Below are positions 47,392 through 56,058 of a stretch of DNA of 64,000 nt, one piece after another; the first letter of the stretch is position 1; each line of letters opens with the position of its first letter. This DNA is from Aquisphaera giovannonii (GTDB taxonomy: Bacteria > Planctomycetota > Planctomycetia > Isosphaerales > Isosphaeraceae), in contig NZ_CP042997.1 in assembly GCF_008087625.1 (NCBI RefSeq), positions 7,068,001-7,132,000 of the forward strand, in the 5' to 3' direction. The notes beneath the pieces are model-generated. The model worked only from the letters and a program-made list of their open reading frames with translations. It ran no database searches and was not told the origin of the DNA. The translations under genes and the position numbers were made by a program.

Positions 47392-48095
47392 TCGAGCTGC
47401 CGCTCGTCTTCCTGGGAGGGCTCCTCGGCTCCGCGCACTGCGTGGGGATGTGCGGCGGGTTCGCCGTGAGCATCGGCGTCGGCGCCCGGGGGCTCCCGGA
47501 TAACCTCCGCAGGCAGCTCCTGTACTCGCTCGGCCGGGTGCTCACCTACGCGTTCCTCGGGATCGTGGCGGGCTACGCCGGCCTGCGGCTCGCCCAGCTT
47601 GCCGGGACACTCGTCAACGTCCAGGCGGGGCTGTCGATCCTGGCCGGGTCGGTGCTCGCCTTCCAGGGATTGTCGGCCCTCGGGCTGGTGCCTCGATCGC
47701 CGCGGACGCTCGGCAACGGGGGGGGCCCCTGCCTGGCCGGTTCGTTCGTCGGCCCGTTCCTCCGCGCGCCGGGGTGGTGCAACGTCCTGCTCGCGGGGGT
47801 GCTGACGGGCTTCCTGCCGTGCGGCCTCGTCTACGGCTTCCTGACGCTGGCGGGCAGCTCGGGCAGCGTGCTGCACGGGCTCCTGACGATGGCCGCATTC
47901 GGCCTCGGCACCGCGCCGCTCATGATCCTGGCCGGGGCGGGAGGCTCGCTGCTGTCGCACGCTTCGAGGAGGCATCTGCTGCGGATCTCCGCGGCCTGCG
48001 TGCTGGCGACGGGCCTCGTCTCGGTCTCCAGGGGCCTGATCTTCCTGCATGCCCCGGGGGCGGCCGCGGCCCAGTCCTGCCCGTTCTGCCGGTAG
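47388..48095 (+). CDS. SafE/DsbD-like membrane protein of the oxidase operon
   Basis: The 235-residue protein has six helices and the motif SAHCVGMCGGF near the N-terminus, with a further Cys in GFLPCGLVYGF, the hallmark of the sulfite exporter TauE/SafE family (CcoH/CycZ-like) found next to cbb3 operons. These proteins help copper or haem c maturation. The ATG overlaps the stop of the copper ATPase. Another Cys pair lies at the end (SCPFC). Confidence 0.86.
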   Translation: MIELPLVFLGGLLGSAHCVGMCGGFAVSIGVGARGLPDNLRRQLLYSLGRVLTYAFLGIVAGYAGLRLAQLAGTLVNVQAGLSILAGSVLAFQGLSALGLVPRSPRTLGNGGGPCLAGSFVGPFLRAPGWCNVLLAGVLTGFLPCGLVYGFLTLAGSSGSVLHGLLTMAAFGLGTAPLMILAGAGGSLLSHASRRHLLRISAACVLATGLVSVSRGLIFLHAPGAAAAQSCPFCR

Positions 48096-48205
48096 CCGCC
48101 AAGCCCGGACGCCTTGCCGGGCCCGCGAATTCTCCTAACATGAGAGGGGAAAAGGGAGGCGGGGCAACCCGCCGAGTATCCGCCGCGGCCCCGGCTGGAC
48201 TGCAC

Positions 48206-49492
48206 ATGAAGCGCTCACCCATCCCGCGGACGGCCCCGGCCCTGGTGCTTATGATCATGCTTGGGCTCCCCGCATACGGCGCCGAACGGACGATCCGGAT
48301 CCCGCTGGACGACAAGGGCCGCGTGCCGGTCGCCGAGGTCGTCTCCGCGATCGGCGCCGCGACCGGCGTGGCGATCGAGCGGCCCGCTGTGGACCTCTCC
48401 CTGCCGACCAAGGGTATCGCCGGGTCGCTCACCCGCACGCTGCTCCAGGAGTGCCTGGGGGCCGACGTCCGCGTCGCCTATCGGCCGGGCGCGCTCGAGC
48501 TGGGCGTGGACGAGGCCGGCCTGGGGGAGCCCCATCGCGGCGAATGGAAGACCAGATTGGACGAGCTCGCCGAGCGCAGCCTCCAGGCGAGCCGTCGCAA
48601 GCAGTATTACGGCATGTCGGCGAGGCCCTCGTACCGGGCCAACGACGCGGGTCGCCCGACGGTCTGCCTCGTGCACGGGCTCAACTCGTCGTCCGGCGGG
48701 TTCGCGCACCTGATCCCCCACCTGGAACAGGCCGGCTACGGCGTCGTGGTGTTCGACTACCCATTCAACCAGCCGATCGACGACTCGTGCGCCCAGTTCC
48801 GCTGCGACTGGCAGGCCTTCCGCGCGCGGGTGGAGGAGAAGCGGGCCTGGGCCATCCTGGCGCACTCGATGGGGGCGCTGGTGGCGCGATCGTATGTCGA
48901 GGGCCCGGGGCGGGGCAAGGAGGACGTCTCATCCCTGATCCTGGTGGCCCCCGTGAACCAGGGGGCCCACGTCGCGCGGTTGCAGCCGATCTTGCAGACG
49001 ATCACCAGCCTCTACGCGATCAACGGCGGCCGCACCGGCCACGCGCTCGCCCAGCTCTCCGACGGCATCGGCCAGGCGGCCGACGACATGCTCCCCGGCA
49101 GCCCGTTCCTGAGGAGGATCAACGCCGCGGGCCCGGCGCCCGGGGTCCGCTACCACATCGTCGCCGGCAGCGTGGGCGTCCTCTCCGGCGATGTCCGCAG
49201 GCAGGTGGAGGAGCGGCTGGAGGCCATGAGCCGCGGTGCCGGGCTCTTCGGCATGGTCACGCGCGTCGCGGGGCGGGACCTGCCGGCCGTGCTCGACGAG
49301 CTCGCCGACGGCACGGGGGACGGCTGCGTGGCGATCGAGCGGACGCGGCTGCCGGGCGTGGACGATCACGTGGTCATCCGGGCCAACCACGCGGAGCTCA
49401 TACGGGCCCCCCTGCTCTTCGCGGACGACGGCCCCGTGCCGTGCATGCCCCACGTCCTGGACTGGCTGCGAGAAGACTTCAAGGAGCGCTAA
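48206..49492 (+). CDS. Secreted alpha/beta hydrolase with STN-like N-domain
   Basis: The 428-residue product has a signal (MKRSPIPRTAPALVLMIML, cleavage near AYGA/E). Residues about 25-105 (VPVAEVVSAIGAATGVAIE, RTLLQECLGADVRVAYRPG) look like the small secretin/TonB N-terminal fold. The rest is an alpha/beta hydrolase with LVHGLNSSSGGF as oxyanion segment and the nucleophile S221 in AHSMGALVARSY; a late HAEL near GVDDHVVIRANHAEL may give the His. It is likely a lipase or esterase. The ATG at 48206 opens the signal; 48140 is also in frame. Confidence 0.8.
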   Translation: MKRSPIPRTAPALVLMIMLGLPAYGAERTIRIPLDDKGRVPVAEVVSAIGAATGVAIERPAVDLSLPTKGIAGSLTRTLLQECLGADVRVAYRPGALELGVDEAGLGEPHRGEWKTRLDELAERSLQASRRKQYYGMSARPSYRANDAGRPTVCLVHGLNSSSGGFAHLIPHLEQAGYGVVVFDYPFNQPIDDSCAQFRCDWQAFRARVEEKRAWAILAHSMGALVARSYVEGPGRGKEDVSSLILVAPVNQGAHVARLQPILQTITSLYAINGGRTGHALAQLSDGIGQAADDMLPGSPFLRRINAAGPAPGVRYHIVAGSVGVLSGDVRRQVEERLEAMSRGAGLFGMVTRVAGRDLPAVLDELADGTGDGCVAIERTRLPGVDDHVVIRANHAELIRAPLLFADDGPVPCMPHVLDWLREDFKER

Positions 49493-49614
49493 GCCGTGGA
49501 GCCGGCCCCTCCTGCCGGGCCCCCAGGGCGGACGTCCGCAATGGGCTTGGGTTTGCGGCTTCCAGTGAGTAATCTGGTGCCACCCAGCGAGGAACGGCAG
49601 CCAGAGGACGAGCC

Positions 49615-51105
49615 ATGTCGCAACCGGTAGGCGTCGCGGACGAGTATTTCGAGGGCTCGGCGGGGCCCGAGCCGAAGGAGAGGCACCCCTGGGGCCTCTA
49701 TGCCCTCTTCGCGACCGAGATGTGGGAGCGGTTCGGCTTCTACACCGCCGCGGCCATCATGACGCTCTACCTGCAACGCGGCGGATTCGGCTGGTCGCGC
49801 GAGAAGGCCACCGATCTCTGGTCCTACTACCTGATGTTCGTCTACGCGACGCCGCTCGTCGGCGGCTGGCTCGCGGACAAGTACCTCGGCTACCGTCGCA
49901 GCGTGCTGATCGGCGGCGTGCTCTTCGTGCTCGGATACGCGATGCTCGGCCGCGGGACGCTGGAGACGTACTATCCGGCGCTCGCCCTGATCTTCGCGGG
50001 CAACGGCTTCTTCAAGCCGAACATCTCCACCATGGTCGGCAACCTCTACCCCGCCGGTAGCCGGCTCAAGGATTCCGCGTACAACATCTTCTACATGGGC
50101 ATCAATGTCGGGGCCCTGCTCGCCCCGATCGTGGCCGAGGTCCTGCTGCAGACGATCGCCGGGAATGAGGTCCTCGAGCTGGCCAAGAAGGGCACCCCCC
50201 TCTCCGCCCCCCAGGCGGCCGACCTCCGCAGCGCGTTCCTCGCCGCCTTCAATACCGCCGCCCTGGGGCTGACGCTGGGCACGGTCCTCTTCCTTTTCCT
50301 GTACAAGAGCCTTGCCGCCGTGGAGCGACCGCATGCCCTCGCGGATCATGCCTCGTCGGAGGTCGCCCTGGCGGAAGACCTGGCGCCGGCGGCCGAGGCC
50401 TCGGAGCTGGAGAAGGTCCCCGAACGCAACCGGATCCTGGCCTTGCTCACGGTCTACGGGATCGTCATCGTCTTCTGGATGGTCTTCCACCAGAACGGCA
50501 GCACGATGACCTACTGGGCCGACGAGAATACGGACTGGAACGTCTCGGGCGTGATCTCGAATTCGATCAACGCATTCTGGATCGTCGTGCTGTCCATCCC
50601 GCTGGTCTGGTTCTGGGGCTGGCTCGGGCGCAGGGGCCTGGAGCCGTCGACGCCCGTGAAGATCCTCTTCGGCATGCTCCTGACGAGCCTGGCGTTCTTC
50701 ATCCTCTACGTGGCCGCGAAGTCGGGCGGCGACCAGACCTTCCTCACCGACGAGGCGGGGAACCTCCTCCGGGATGCCAAGGGGGCCTTCAAGGTCGAGC
50801 AGCATCGCGTGTCCCCGGCCTGGCTGATCTCCGCATACATGGTGATCTCGCTCGGCGAGCTCATGCTCAGCCCCATGGGACTGTCCCTCGTCTCGAAGGT
50901 CGCGCCGGTCCGCATGCGGGGCCTGATGATGGGCGGCTGGTTCGTCGCCACGGCGATCGGCAACAAGCTCACGGCCATCGGCAAGCTCTGGGATCCCTGG
51001 TATCACTCGTCCTTCTGGCTCCTCTGCTGCCTCTCCGCCCTGGGGATGGCCCTGGTGCTCATGGTGATCCTGAAGCCCCTCAAACGCGCCATGCCCGGCG
51101 TCTGA
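49615..51105 (+). CDS. POT/PTR family peptide transporter
   Basis: The 496-residue proton-coupled oligopeptide symporter has the family motif EMWERFGFY (ExxERFxYY) in helix 1, GGWLADKYLGYRRSV after helix 2, and FKPNISTMVGNLY. Twelve to fourteen helices are predicted. It imports di- and tripeptides. An S9 peptidase starts 40 bases downstream on the same strand, so uptake and hydrolysis of peptides seem coupled. The ATG at 49615 agrees with the family start. Confidence 0.93.
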   Translation: MSQPVGVADEYFEGSAGPEPKERHPWGLYALFATEMWERFGFYTAAAIMTLYLQRGGFGWSREKATDLWSYYLMFVYATPLVGGWLADKYLGYRRSVLIGGVLFVLGYAMLGRGTLETYYPALALIFAGNGFFKPNISTMVGNLYPAGSRLKDSAYNIFYMGINVGALLAPIVAEVLLQTIAGNEVLELAKKGTPLSAPQAADLRSAFLAAFNTAALGLTLGTVLFLFLYKSLAAVERPHALADHASSEVALAEDLAPAAEASELEKVPERNRILALLTVYGIVIVFWMVFHQNGSTMTYWADENTDWNVSGVISNSINAFWIVVLSIPLVWFWGWLGRRGLEPSTPVKILFGMLLTSLAFFILYVAAKSGGDQTFLTDEAGNLLRDAKGAFKVEQHRVSPAWLISAYMVISLGELMLSPMGLSLVSKVAPVRMRGLMMGGWFVATAIGNKLTAIGKLWDPWYHSSFWLLCCLSALGMALVLMVILKPLKRAMPGV

Positions 51106-51145
51106 GATCGCCAACAACTTCGCTATCCAGGGAGGTCATGCTTTC

Positions 51146-53221
51146 ATGCGACTCGCTCGTTGCGCTCCGGTGGTGCGATGGACCTTGGCGGCGGTCCTGG
51201 GATACGCCGTCGCCGCGTCCGGCGGCGTGGCAAGGGCCGGCGGACGTCCGATGACGATCGACGACCTCCTCGCGGTCAAGGGGGTCTCGGACCCTCAGAT
51301 CTCGCCGGACGGCGAGTCGGTCGTCTACCTCGTCTCCGAGCTCGACCGGGCCACCGACAAGACGAACAGCAGCCTGTGGCTCGTCCCGGCCGCCGGCGGC
51401 GAGCCCCGTCGGTTGACCACGGCGCCGGGGACGAACAATCACCCGCGGTGGAGCCCGGACGGCAAGACCATCGCCTTCGTCTCCACCCGCGGCGGCTCGT
51501 CGCAGATCTGGCTCCTGCCGATGGAAGGCGGCGAGGCCCGGCCGCTCACCAGCCTGCCGATCGACGTCTCCGGGCCGATCTGGTCGCCCAAGGGGGACCG
51601 GATCGCCTTCGCCGCCGAGGTCTTCCCCGGGACGACGCCGGATCAGACCGCCGCGAAAGATAAGGAGAAGGCCGCCGGCAAGAGCAAGGTGCGGACCTTC
51701 GACCACCTGATGATCCGCCACTGGAGCGCCTGGGACGAGGGCAAGAAGAGCCACCTCTTCGTCGCCGACGCGACGACCGGAGCGGCCCGCGACCTGACGC
51801 CGAGGCTCGAGGTCAACACCCCCCCTGCCCCGTTCGGAGGCTCGAGCGACTACGCCTGGTCGCCCGACGGCAAGGAGCTGGCCTTCACGGCGGAGCCCGT
51901 CAAGGACACGGCCTGGTCCACCAACACCGACATCTGGACGGTCCCCGCCGAGGGCGGCGAGCCGAGGAACGTGACGGCGTCCAACCCCGGGGCCGACGCC
52001 CAGCCGGCCTACTCCCCGGACGGGGCGTGGCTCTCGTACGTCAGCCAGGCCCGCGCCGGTTTCGAGGCCGATCTCTGGGTGCTCAAGGCGTCGAAGCGCG
52101 GCGGCGGGGAGACGCTGGACGTCAGCTCCTATCTCGATCGCCCCGTCATGTCCTACGCCTGGAAGGGCGGGGACTCGATCGCGGCCGTCATCGACAGCCA
52201 CGGCACCGAGCCGATCGTCGTCTTCCGCCTCCGCGAGCCGACGGAGAGCCGCGACCGCATGACCGGGAGGCCGGTGACCGGCGGGGCGAGCACCTCGCTG
52301 TCCATAGGCCCCGGCGGCCGACAGATGGCCTTCATCCATCATGCGGCAAATGTCCCGGGCGAGGTCTACCTCTTCGAGGAGGGCAGTCCGAAGGCCCGGG
52401 CCCTCACGTCGCACAACGAGCCGCTGATCTCGCAGCTCGACCTGCCCCCCGCCGAGGCGTTCACCTTCGAGGGGGCGGACCATGACAAGGTGCAGGGCTG
52501 GCTCCTGCGGCCCCCGGGCTTCGACCCAAAGAAGAACTATCCCGTGGTCTTCCTCATCCACGGCGGCCCGCAGGGGGCCTGGCACGACGAATGGCACGGG
52601 CGCTGGAATTATTCGATGTTCGCGTCGCCCGGCTACGTCGTCGTCGCCATCAATCCGCGGGGGTCGACGGGCTACGGCCAGAAGTTCACCGACCAGATCA
52701 GCCAGGACTGGACCGGCCGGGTCTACGAGGACCTGATGAAGGGCCTCGATCATGCCCTGGAGCATTACCCGTTCCTGGACAGGGCGAAGCTCGCCGCGGC
52801 CGGCGGCTCGTACGGCGGGTTCATGGTGAACTGGATCTGCGGCCACACCGACCGCTTCAAGGCGCTCATCAGCCACGCCGGCGTCTTCGACCTGGTGAGC
52901 ATGTACGGGTCGACGGAGGAGCTCTGGTTCCCCGAGTGGGAATACGGCGGCTACCCCTGGGACCGCGGGGAGCATTACCGCGAGCGGTCGCCGAGCACCT
53001 ACGCCCGCGCCTTCCGCACGCCGACCCTGGTCATCCACGGGGCGCTCGACTTCCGCGTGCCGGACGTCCAGGGCATCGGCATGTTCACCTGCCTCCAGCG
53101 GCTCGGCGTGCCGAGCCGCCTGGTCTACTTCCCCGACGAGGGGCACTGGATCGCCAAGCCGCCGAACCGGATCGTCTGGTGGCGCGAGGTGCAGGACTGG
53201 CTGGCCCGCTATCTAAAGTAG
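51146..53221 (+). CDS. Secreted S9 family peptidase
   Basis: The 691-residue enzyme is a prolyl-oligopeptidase-like serine peptidase (DPP4/acylaminoacyl type). A Sec signal ends around residue 31. A propeller with WD40-like PD40 repeats (SPDGKTIAFVSTRG, SPDGKELAFT) spans to about 430. The hydrolase has S555 in GGSYGGFMVNW, D635 in HGALDFRVP and H667 in DEGHWI. It cleaves peptides, probably after Pro or small residues. It lies after a peptide transporter and before an ABC ATPase (44 bases). Confidence 0.93.
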   Translation: MRLARCAPVVRWTLAAVLGYAVAASGGVARAGGRPMTIDDLLAVKGVSDPQISPDGESVVYLVSELDRATDKTNSSLWLVPAAGGEPRRLTTAPGTNNHPRWSPDGKTIAFVSTRGGSSQIWLLPMEGGEARPLTSLPIDVSGPIWSPKGDRIAFAAEVFPGTTPDQTAAKDKEKAAGKSKVRTFDHLMIRHWSAWDEGKKSHLFVADATTGAARDLTPRLEVNTPPAPFGGSSDYAWSPDGKELAFTAEPVKDTAWSTNTDIWTVPAEGGEPRNVTASNPGADAQPAYSPDGAWLSYVSQARAGFEADLWVLKASKRGGGETLDVSSYLDRPVMSYAWKGGDSIAAVIDSHGTEPIVVFRLREPTESRDRMTGRPVTGGASTSLSIGPGGRQMAFIHHAANVPGEVYLFEEGSPKARALTSHNEPLISQLDLPPAEAFTFEGADHDKVQGWLLRPPGFDPKKNYPVVFLIHGGPQGAWHDEWHGRWNYSMFASPGYVVVAINPRGSTGYGQKFTDQISQDWTGRVYEDLMKGLDHALEHYPFLDRAKLAAAGGSYGGFMVNWICGHTDRFKALISHAGVFDLVSMYGSTEELWFPEWEYGGYPWDRGEHYRERSPSTYARAFRTPTLVIHGALDFRVPDVQGIGMFTCLQRLGVPSRLVYFPDEGHWIAKPPNRIVWWREVQDWLARYLK

Positions 53222-53265
53222 ATATCGGTCGATCCTGATGGACCTCGGAGGCCGGGCGGGCGAGC

Positions 53266-54045
53266 ATGATCCAGCTCGAAGACATCACGCACCATTACGG
53301 GGTGAAGCCGGTCCTCCGCGGGGTGAGCCTGCGGATCGAGCGCGGCGAGCTCGTGGTGATCCTGGGCCCTAACGGGATGGGCAAGACCACGCTGCTCGGC
53401 GTCATGGCCGGCGTCCTGTCCCCCCAGAGGGGCTCGGTCTGGATCCATGGACTTCGACGCCGGGGATCCGCGGCGGAGGAGCTGGAGATCCGCAGGAACT
53501 CCGTCTACCTGCCGGACCAGCCCTGGCTCCCCGCCGCGAGGACGGGCCGCGAATTCCTCCTCGCCGTCGGCCGGCTGTACGAGCTCGATGACGGGCGGCT
53601 CACCGCCCACATCGAACAGCTGCTCGACCTGTTCGACCTCCGCGACCAGGGGAACAGCCCGATCCGCACTTACTCGGCCGGCCAGAAGAAGAAGATCGCG
53701 ATCTGTTCCGCGCTGGTGACCGAGGCGCCGGTGCTGTTCCTGGACGAGCCCTTCTCCGGCGGCCTCGACCCGTCGGGCCTGCTCACCGTCAAGCGGATCC
53801 TCCAGCATCACGCCCGCCGCAAGGAGCTGACGATCGTCCTGACGAGCCCCGTGCCGGAGTTGGTCGAGGAGATCGCGACGCGGATCATCGTGCTGCACCA
53901 GGGCCAGATCCTGGCGTTCGATACCCTGGACGGCCTCCGGCGCATGACCGGCCGCCGCGGGTCGCTCGGGGACGTGCTGGAACGCCTGATCTTCCCGGAC
54001 ACCACGCGCAAGCTGGACGCGTACTTCCAGGAATTCCGCCGATGA
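53266..54045 (+). CDS. ABC transporter ATP-binding protein
   Basis: The 259-residue ATPase has Walker A GPNGMGKTT (34-42), a signature reading YSAGQKKKIAI (the usual S-G-G is S-A-G) and LFLDEPFSGGLD. It fits the CcmA/ABC-2 exporter group. Its stop overlaps the ATG of the next gene, a membrane protein, forming the transporter. The substrate cannot be told. Confidence 0.9.
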   Translation: MIQLEDITHHYGVKPVLRGVSLRIERGELVVILGPNGMGKTTLLGVMAGVLSPQRGSVWIHGLRRRGSAAEELEIRRNSVYLPDQPWLPAARTGREFLLAVGRLYELDDGRLTAHIEQLLDLFDLRDQGNSPIRTYSAGQKKKIAICSALVTEAPVLFLDEPFSGGLDPSGLLTVKRILQHHARRKELTIVLTSPVPELVEEIATRIIVLHQGQILAFDTLDGLRRMTGRRGSLGDVLERLIFPDTTRKLDAYFQEFRR

Positions 54046-55202
54046 TCGACCGGATCCGCCGCGTCCTGCCGCCCCCGCCTTTCACGCTCCTCTTCCTGAT
54101 CAGCTTCATCGTGATCGAGGGGCCGCTCCTCTACCTCGAGTGGAAGTTCGAAGCTCGCGCCGACTTGAGGGTGCGCCCGGGGGAGTTGCTGGTCGGCCTG
54201 GCGACCCTGGTGCTGGGATCCTATCGGGTTCTCGCGTTCCACCCCTTCTACCTCCGGAGCTACCGCAAGTGGCTCGAGCAGACCCCCTGGACCATCCACA
54301 AGCCGCTGCCCCTGGGGCCGATCTCCCTGACCTGGGCCGACGGCATCGCGGTCGGGCTCCTCGTGATATTGACGCTGAATCGGCTGGAGACGCACGCGAT
54401 CCGGATCTGCACCCTGTTCCTGATCGCCCACGCCGTGTGGCTTGCCCTGACCTTCTGGCCGACGGGCATCGGGACGCAGGGATACCTCTGCGTCTTCGGG
54501 CTGGGCTTTTGCGTCCGCTTCTGGCATGAGCCCTGGGCCTGCCTCGCGGCGGCGGTCGTCGCGTCCCTCGTGGCCCACGCGGGACTTCGCCGCTCCCTGG
54601 CCCGGTTCCCCTGGCGGGGGCACGCCGCGGAGTACCTGACGATCCATGGGCCGGACCTGGAAGAGCTGGTCGGCTGGCCGTGCGGCTGGCCGTTCGACCA
54701 GCTCTATCGCGACGTGCGAATCGCGGGTCGCTTCCGGATGAACACCGCCGATGCCATCCTCGTGAGCATGCTCGCCGGCTGGGCGGCCTTCTGCCTGGCC
54801 GGGCTGCACCACGACAGCGACGAGCGGGGCGGATTCGCGTTAGTGATGCAGGTGCCTTGCATGCTGTTCGTCCCCCTGCTCCGCCTCGGCATCTACGTCG
54901 GATGCTACCGTCCGCCGGTCAGCCTTGTGGGACGCATCCGATCCGGCCGATGGATCATCCCGGGCTATGATCGCTGCCTGGCGGCCCCGCTGCTGGCGAT
55001 GCTCTGCGGCGGGGCGACGGTGCTGGTCCTCAGGAAATGGTTGCCGACAGAGGTCGCGGCCTCGATCGCGATCTGTACAATCATGCTGATCTCGCTCGCC
55101 TCTCCGCCGGGCCTGCGGGAGTGGCGGCTGACCGGTGCCCACCGGATCACGCACGGCATCCTGGCAAAGGGTCCCAACGCCCCGTTCGTCGAGGTGGGCT
55201 GA
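54042..55202 (+). CDS. Putative ABC transporter membrane protein
   Basis: The 386-residue protein has about eight hydrophobic segments and overlaps the ATPase stop by four bases (ATGA), so it is most likely the permease. No ABC-2 sequence motif can be read with certainty; the family is unknown to me. A 25-base gap separates it from the first DUF983 gene. Confidence 0.75.
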   Translation: MIDRIRRVLPPPPFTLLFLISFIVIEGPLLYLEWKFEARADLRVRPGELLVGLATLVLGSYRVLAFHPFYLRSYRKWLEQTPWTIHKPLPLGPISLTWADGIAVGLLVILTLNRLETHAIRICTLFLIAHAVWLALTFWPTGIGTQGYLCVFGLGFCVRFWHEPWACLAAAVVASLVAHAGLRRSLARFPWRGHAAEYLTIHGPDLEELVGWPCGWPFDQLYRDVRIAGRFRMNTADAILVSMLAGWAAFCLAGLHHDSDERGGFALVMQVPCMLFVPLLRLGIYVGCYRPPVSLVGRIRSGRWIIPGYDRCLAAPLLAMLCGGATVLVLRKWLPTEVAASIAICTIMLISLASPPGLREWRLTGAHRITHGILAKGPNAPFVEVG

Positions 55203-55227
55203 GGGAGGCGTCGGGGACTGGCACACC

Positions 55228-55623
55228 ATGAACATGAGATTCCAACCCACGCCCTTGACCGTACTCCGACGCGGATGCCCGCGGTGCGGCCGCCCCATGT
55301 TCGGCGGCCTGTTCACGATGCACGAGCGCTGCCCCGGCTGCCGCCTGCTATTCGACCGGGGCGAGCCGGGATACTACACCGGGGCGATGTCGCTGGCCTC
55401 GGTCTTCAGCTTCCCGCTGGTGGTCTTCCTTCTGGCCGTGGTACATCTGCTGTTCCCGAGGTGGTCGCTGACCGCCGCCGCCTCCGCGGCGACGGCCCTC
55501 TGCGTCGCGCTGACCCCCTGGATCTGGCAGTTCTCGCGGACGATCTGGATCCACCTCGACCAGTCGGTCGATCCGGTCAGTCGCGATTACCGCGGCCCCC
55601 ATAGCAGGCGACGCCGGGGATAG
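55228..55623 (+). CDS. DUF983 protein (copy 1)
   Basis: The 131-residue protein has a zinc ribbon RRGCPRCGRPMF and CPGCRLLF, then FDRGEPGYYTGAM and two membrane helices (about 55-75 and 82-105). This is the DUF983 pattern. The function is unknown; in Alphaproteobacteria related genes lie near cytochrome oxidase genes. The start at 55228 is the ATG nearest the ribbon. A close relative sits next to it. Confidence 0.85.
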   Translation: MNMRFQPTPLTVLRRGCPRCGRPMFGGLFTMHERCPGCRLLFDRGEPGYYTGAMSLASVFSFPLVVFLLAVVHLLFPRWSLTAAASAATALCVALTPWIWQFSRTIWIHLDQSVDPVSRDYRGPHSRRRRG

Positions 55624-55664
55624 TCGCTCCCTGGTGTGCACCCCTTCGCAGGCGGCCCCCGCCG

Positions 55665-56045
55665 ATGAAATACCTCTTCCATCCGCCCACGCTGCTCCGC
55701 CGCGGCTGCCCGCGGTGCGGCCACGCCATCTTCGCCGGGCCGTTCGCGATGCACGAGGAATGCCCGGGGTGCGGGTACGACTTCGACCGCGGGGAGCCGG
55801 GCTATTTCACCGGGGCGATGTACGTCAGCTACGCCCTGGCCGTCCCGCTGATCGCCGTGCTGACGGGGATCGAATACCTGCTGCTCCCGCACTGGACTCT
55901 GTTCCGACTGGTCCTCCTGGCCTGGGTCCTCTGCGTCCCGCTCGTCCCCTGGATCTGGCAATATTCCCGGGCCATCTGGATCCACTTCGACCAGTGGGTC
56001 GACCCCGTGGATCGCGGGAATCCCGGCCCCCATTCCAACCCCTGA
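55665..56045 (+). CDS. DUF983 protein (copy 2)
   Basis: The 126-residue protein is a tandem relative of the preceding gene: TLLRRGCPRCGHAIF, CPGCGYDFDRGEPGYFTGAM, two helices, then IWIHFDQWVDPV. The two share most motifs and end similarly. Formate-THF ligase follows after 13 bases. Confidence 0.87.
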   Translation: MKYLFHPPTLLRRGCPRCGHAIFAGPFAMHEECPGCGYDFDRGEPGYFTGAMYVSYALAVPLIAVLTGIEYLLLPHWTLFRLVLLAWVLCVPLVPWIWQYSRAIWIHFDQWVDPVDRGNPGPHSNP

Positions 56046-56058
56046 GAGAAACACGACC

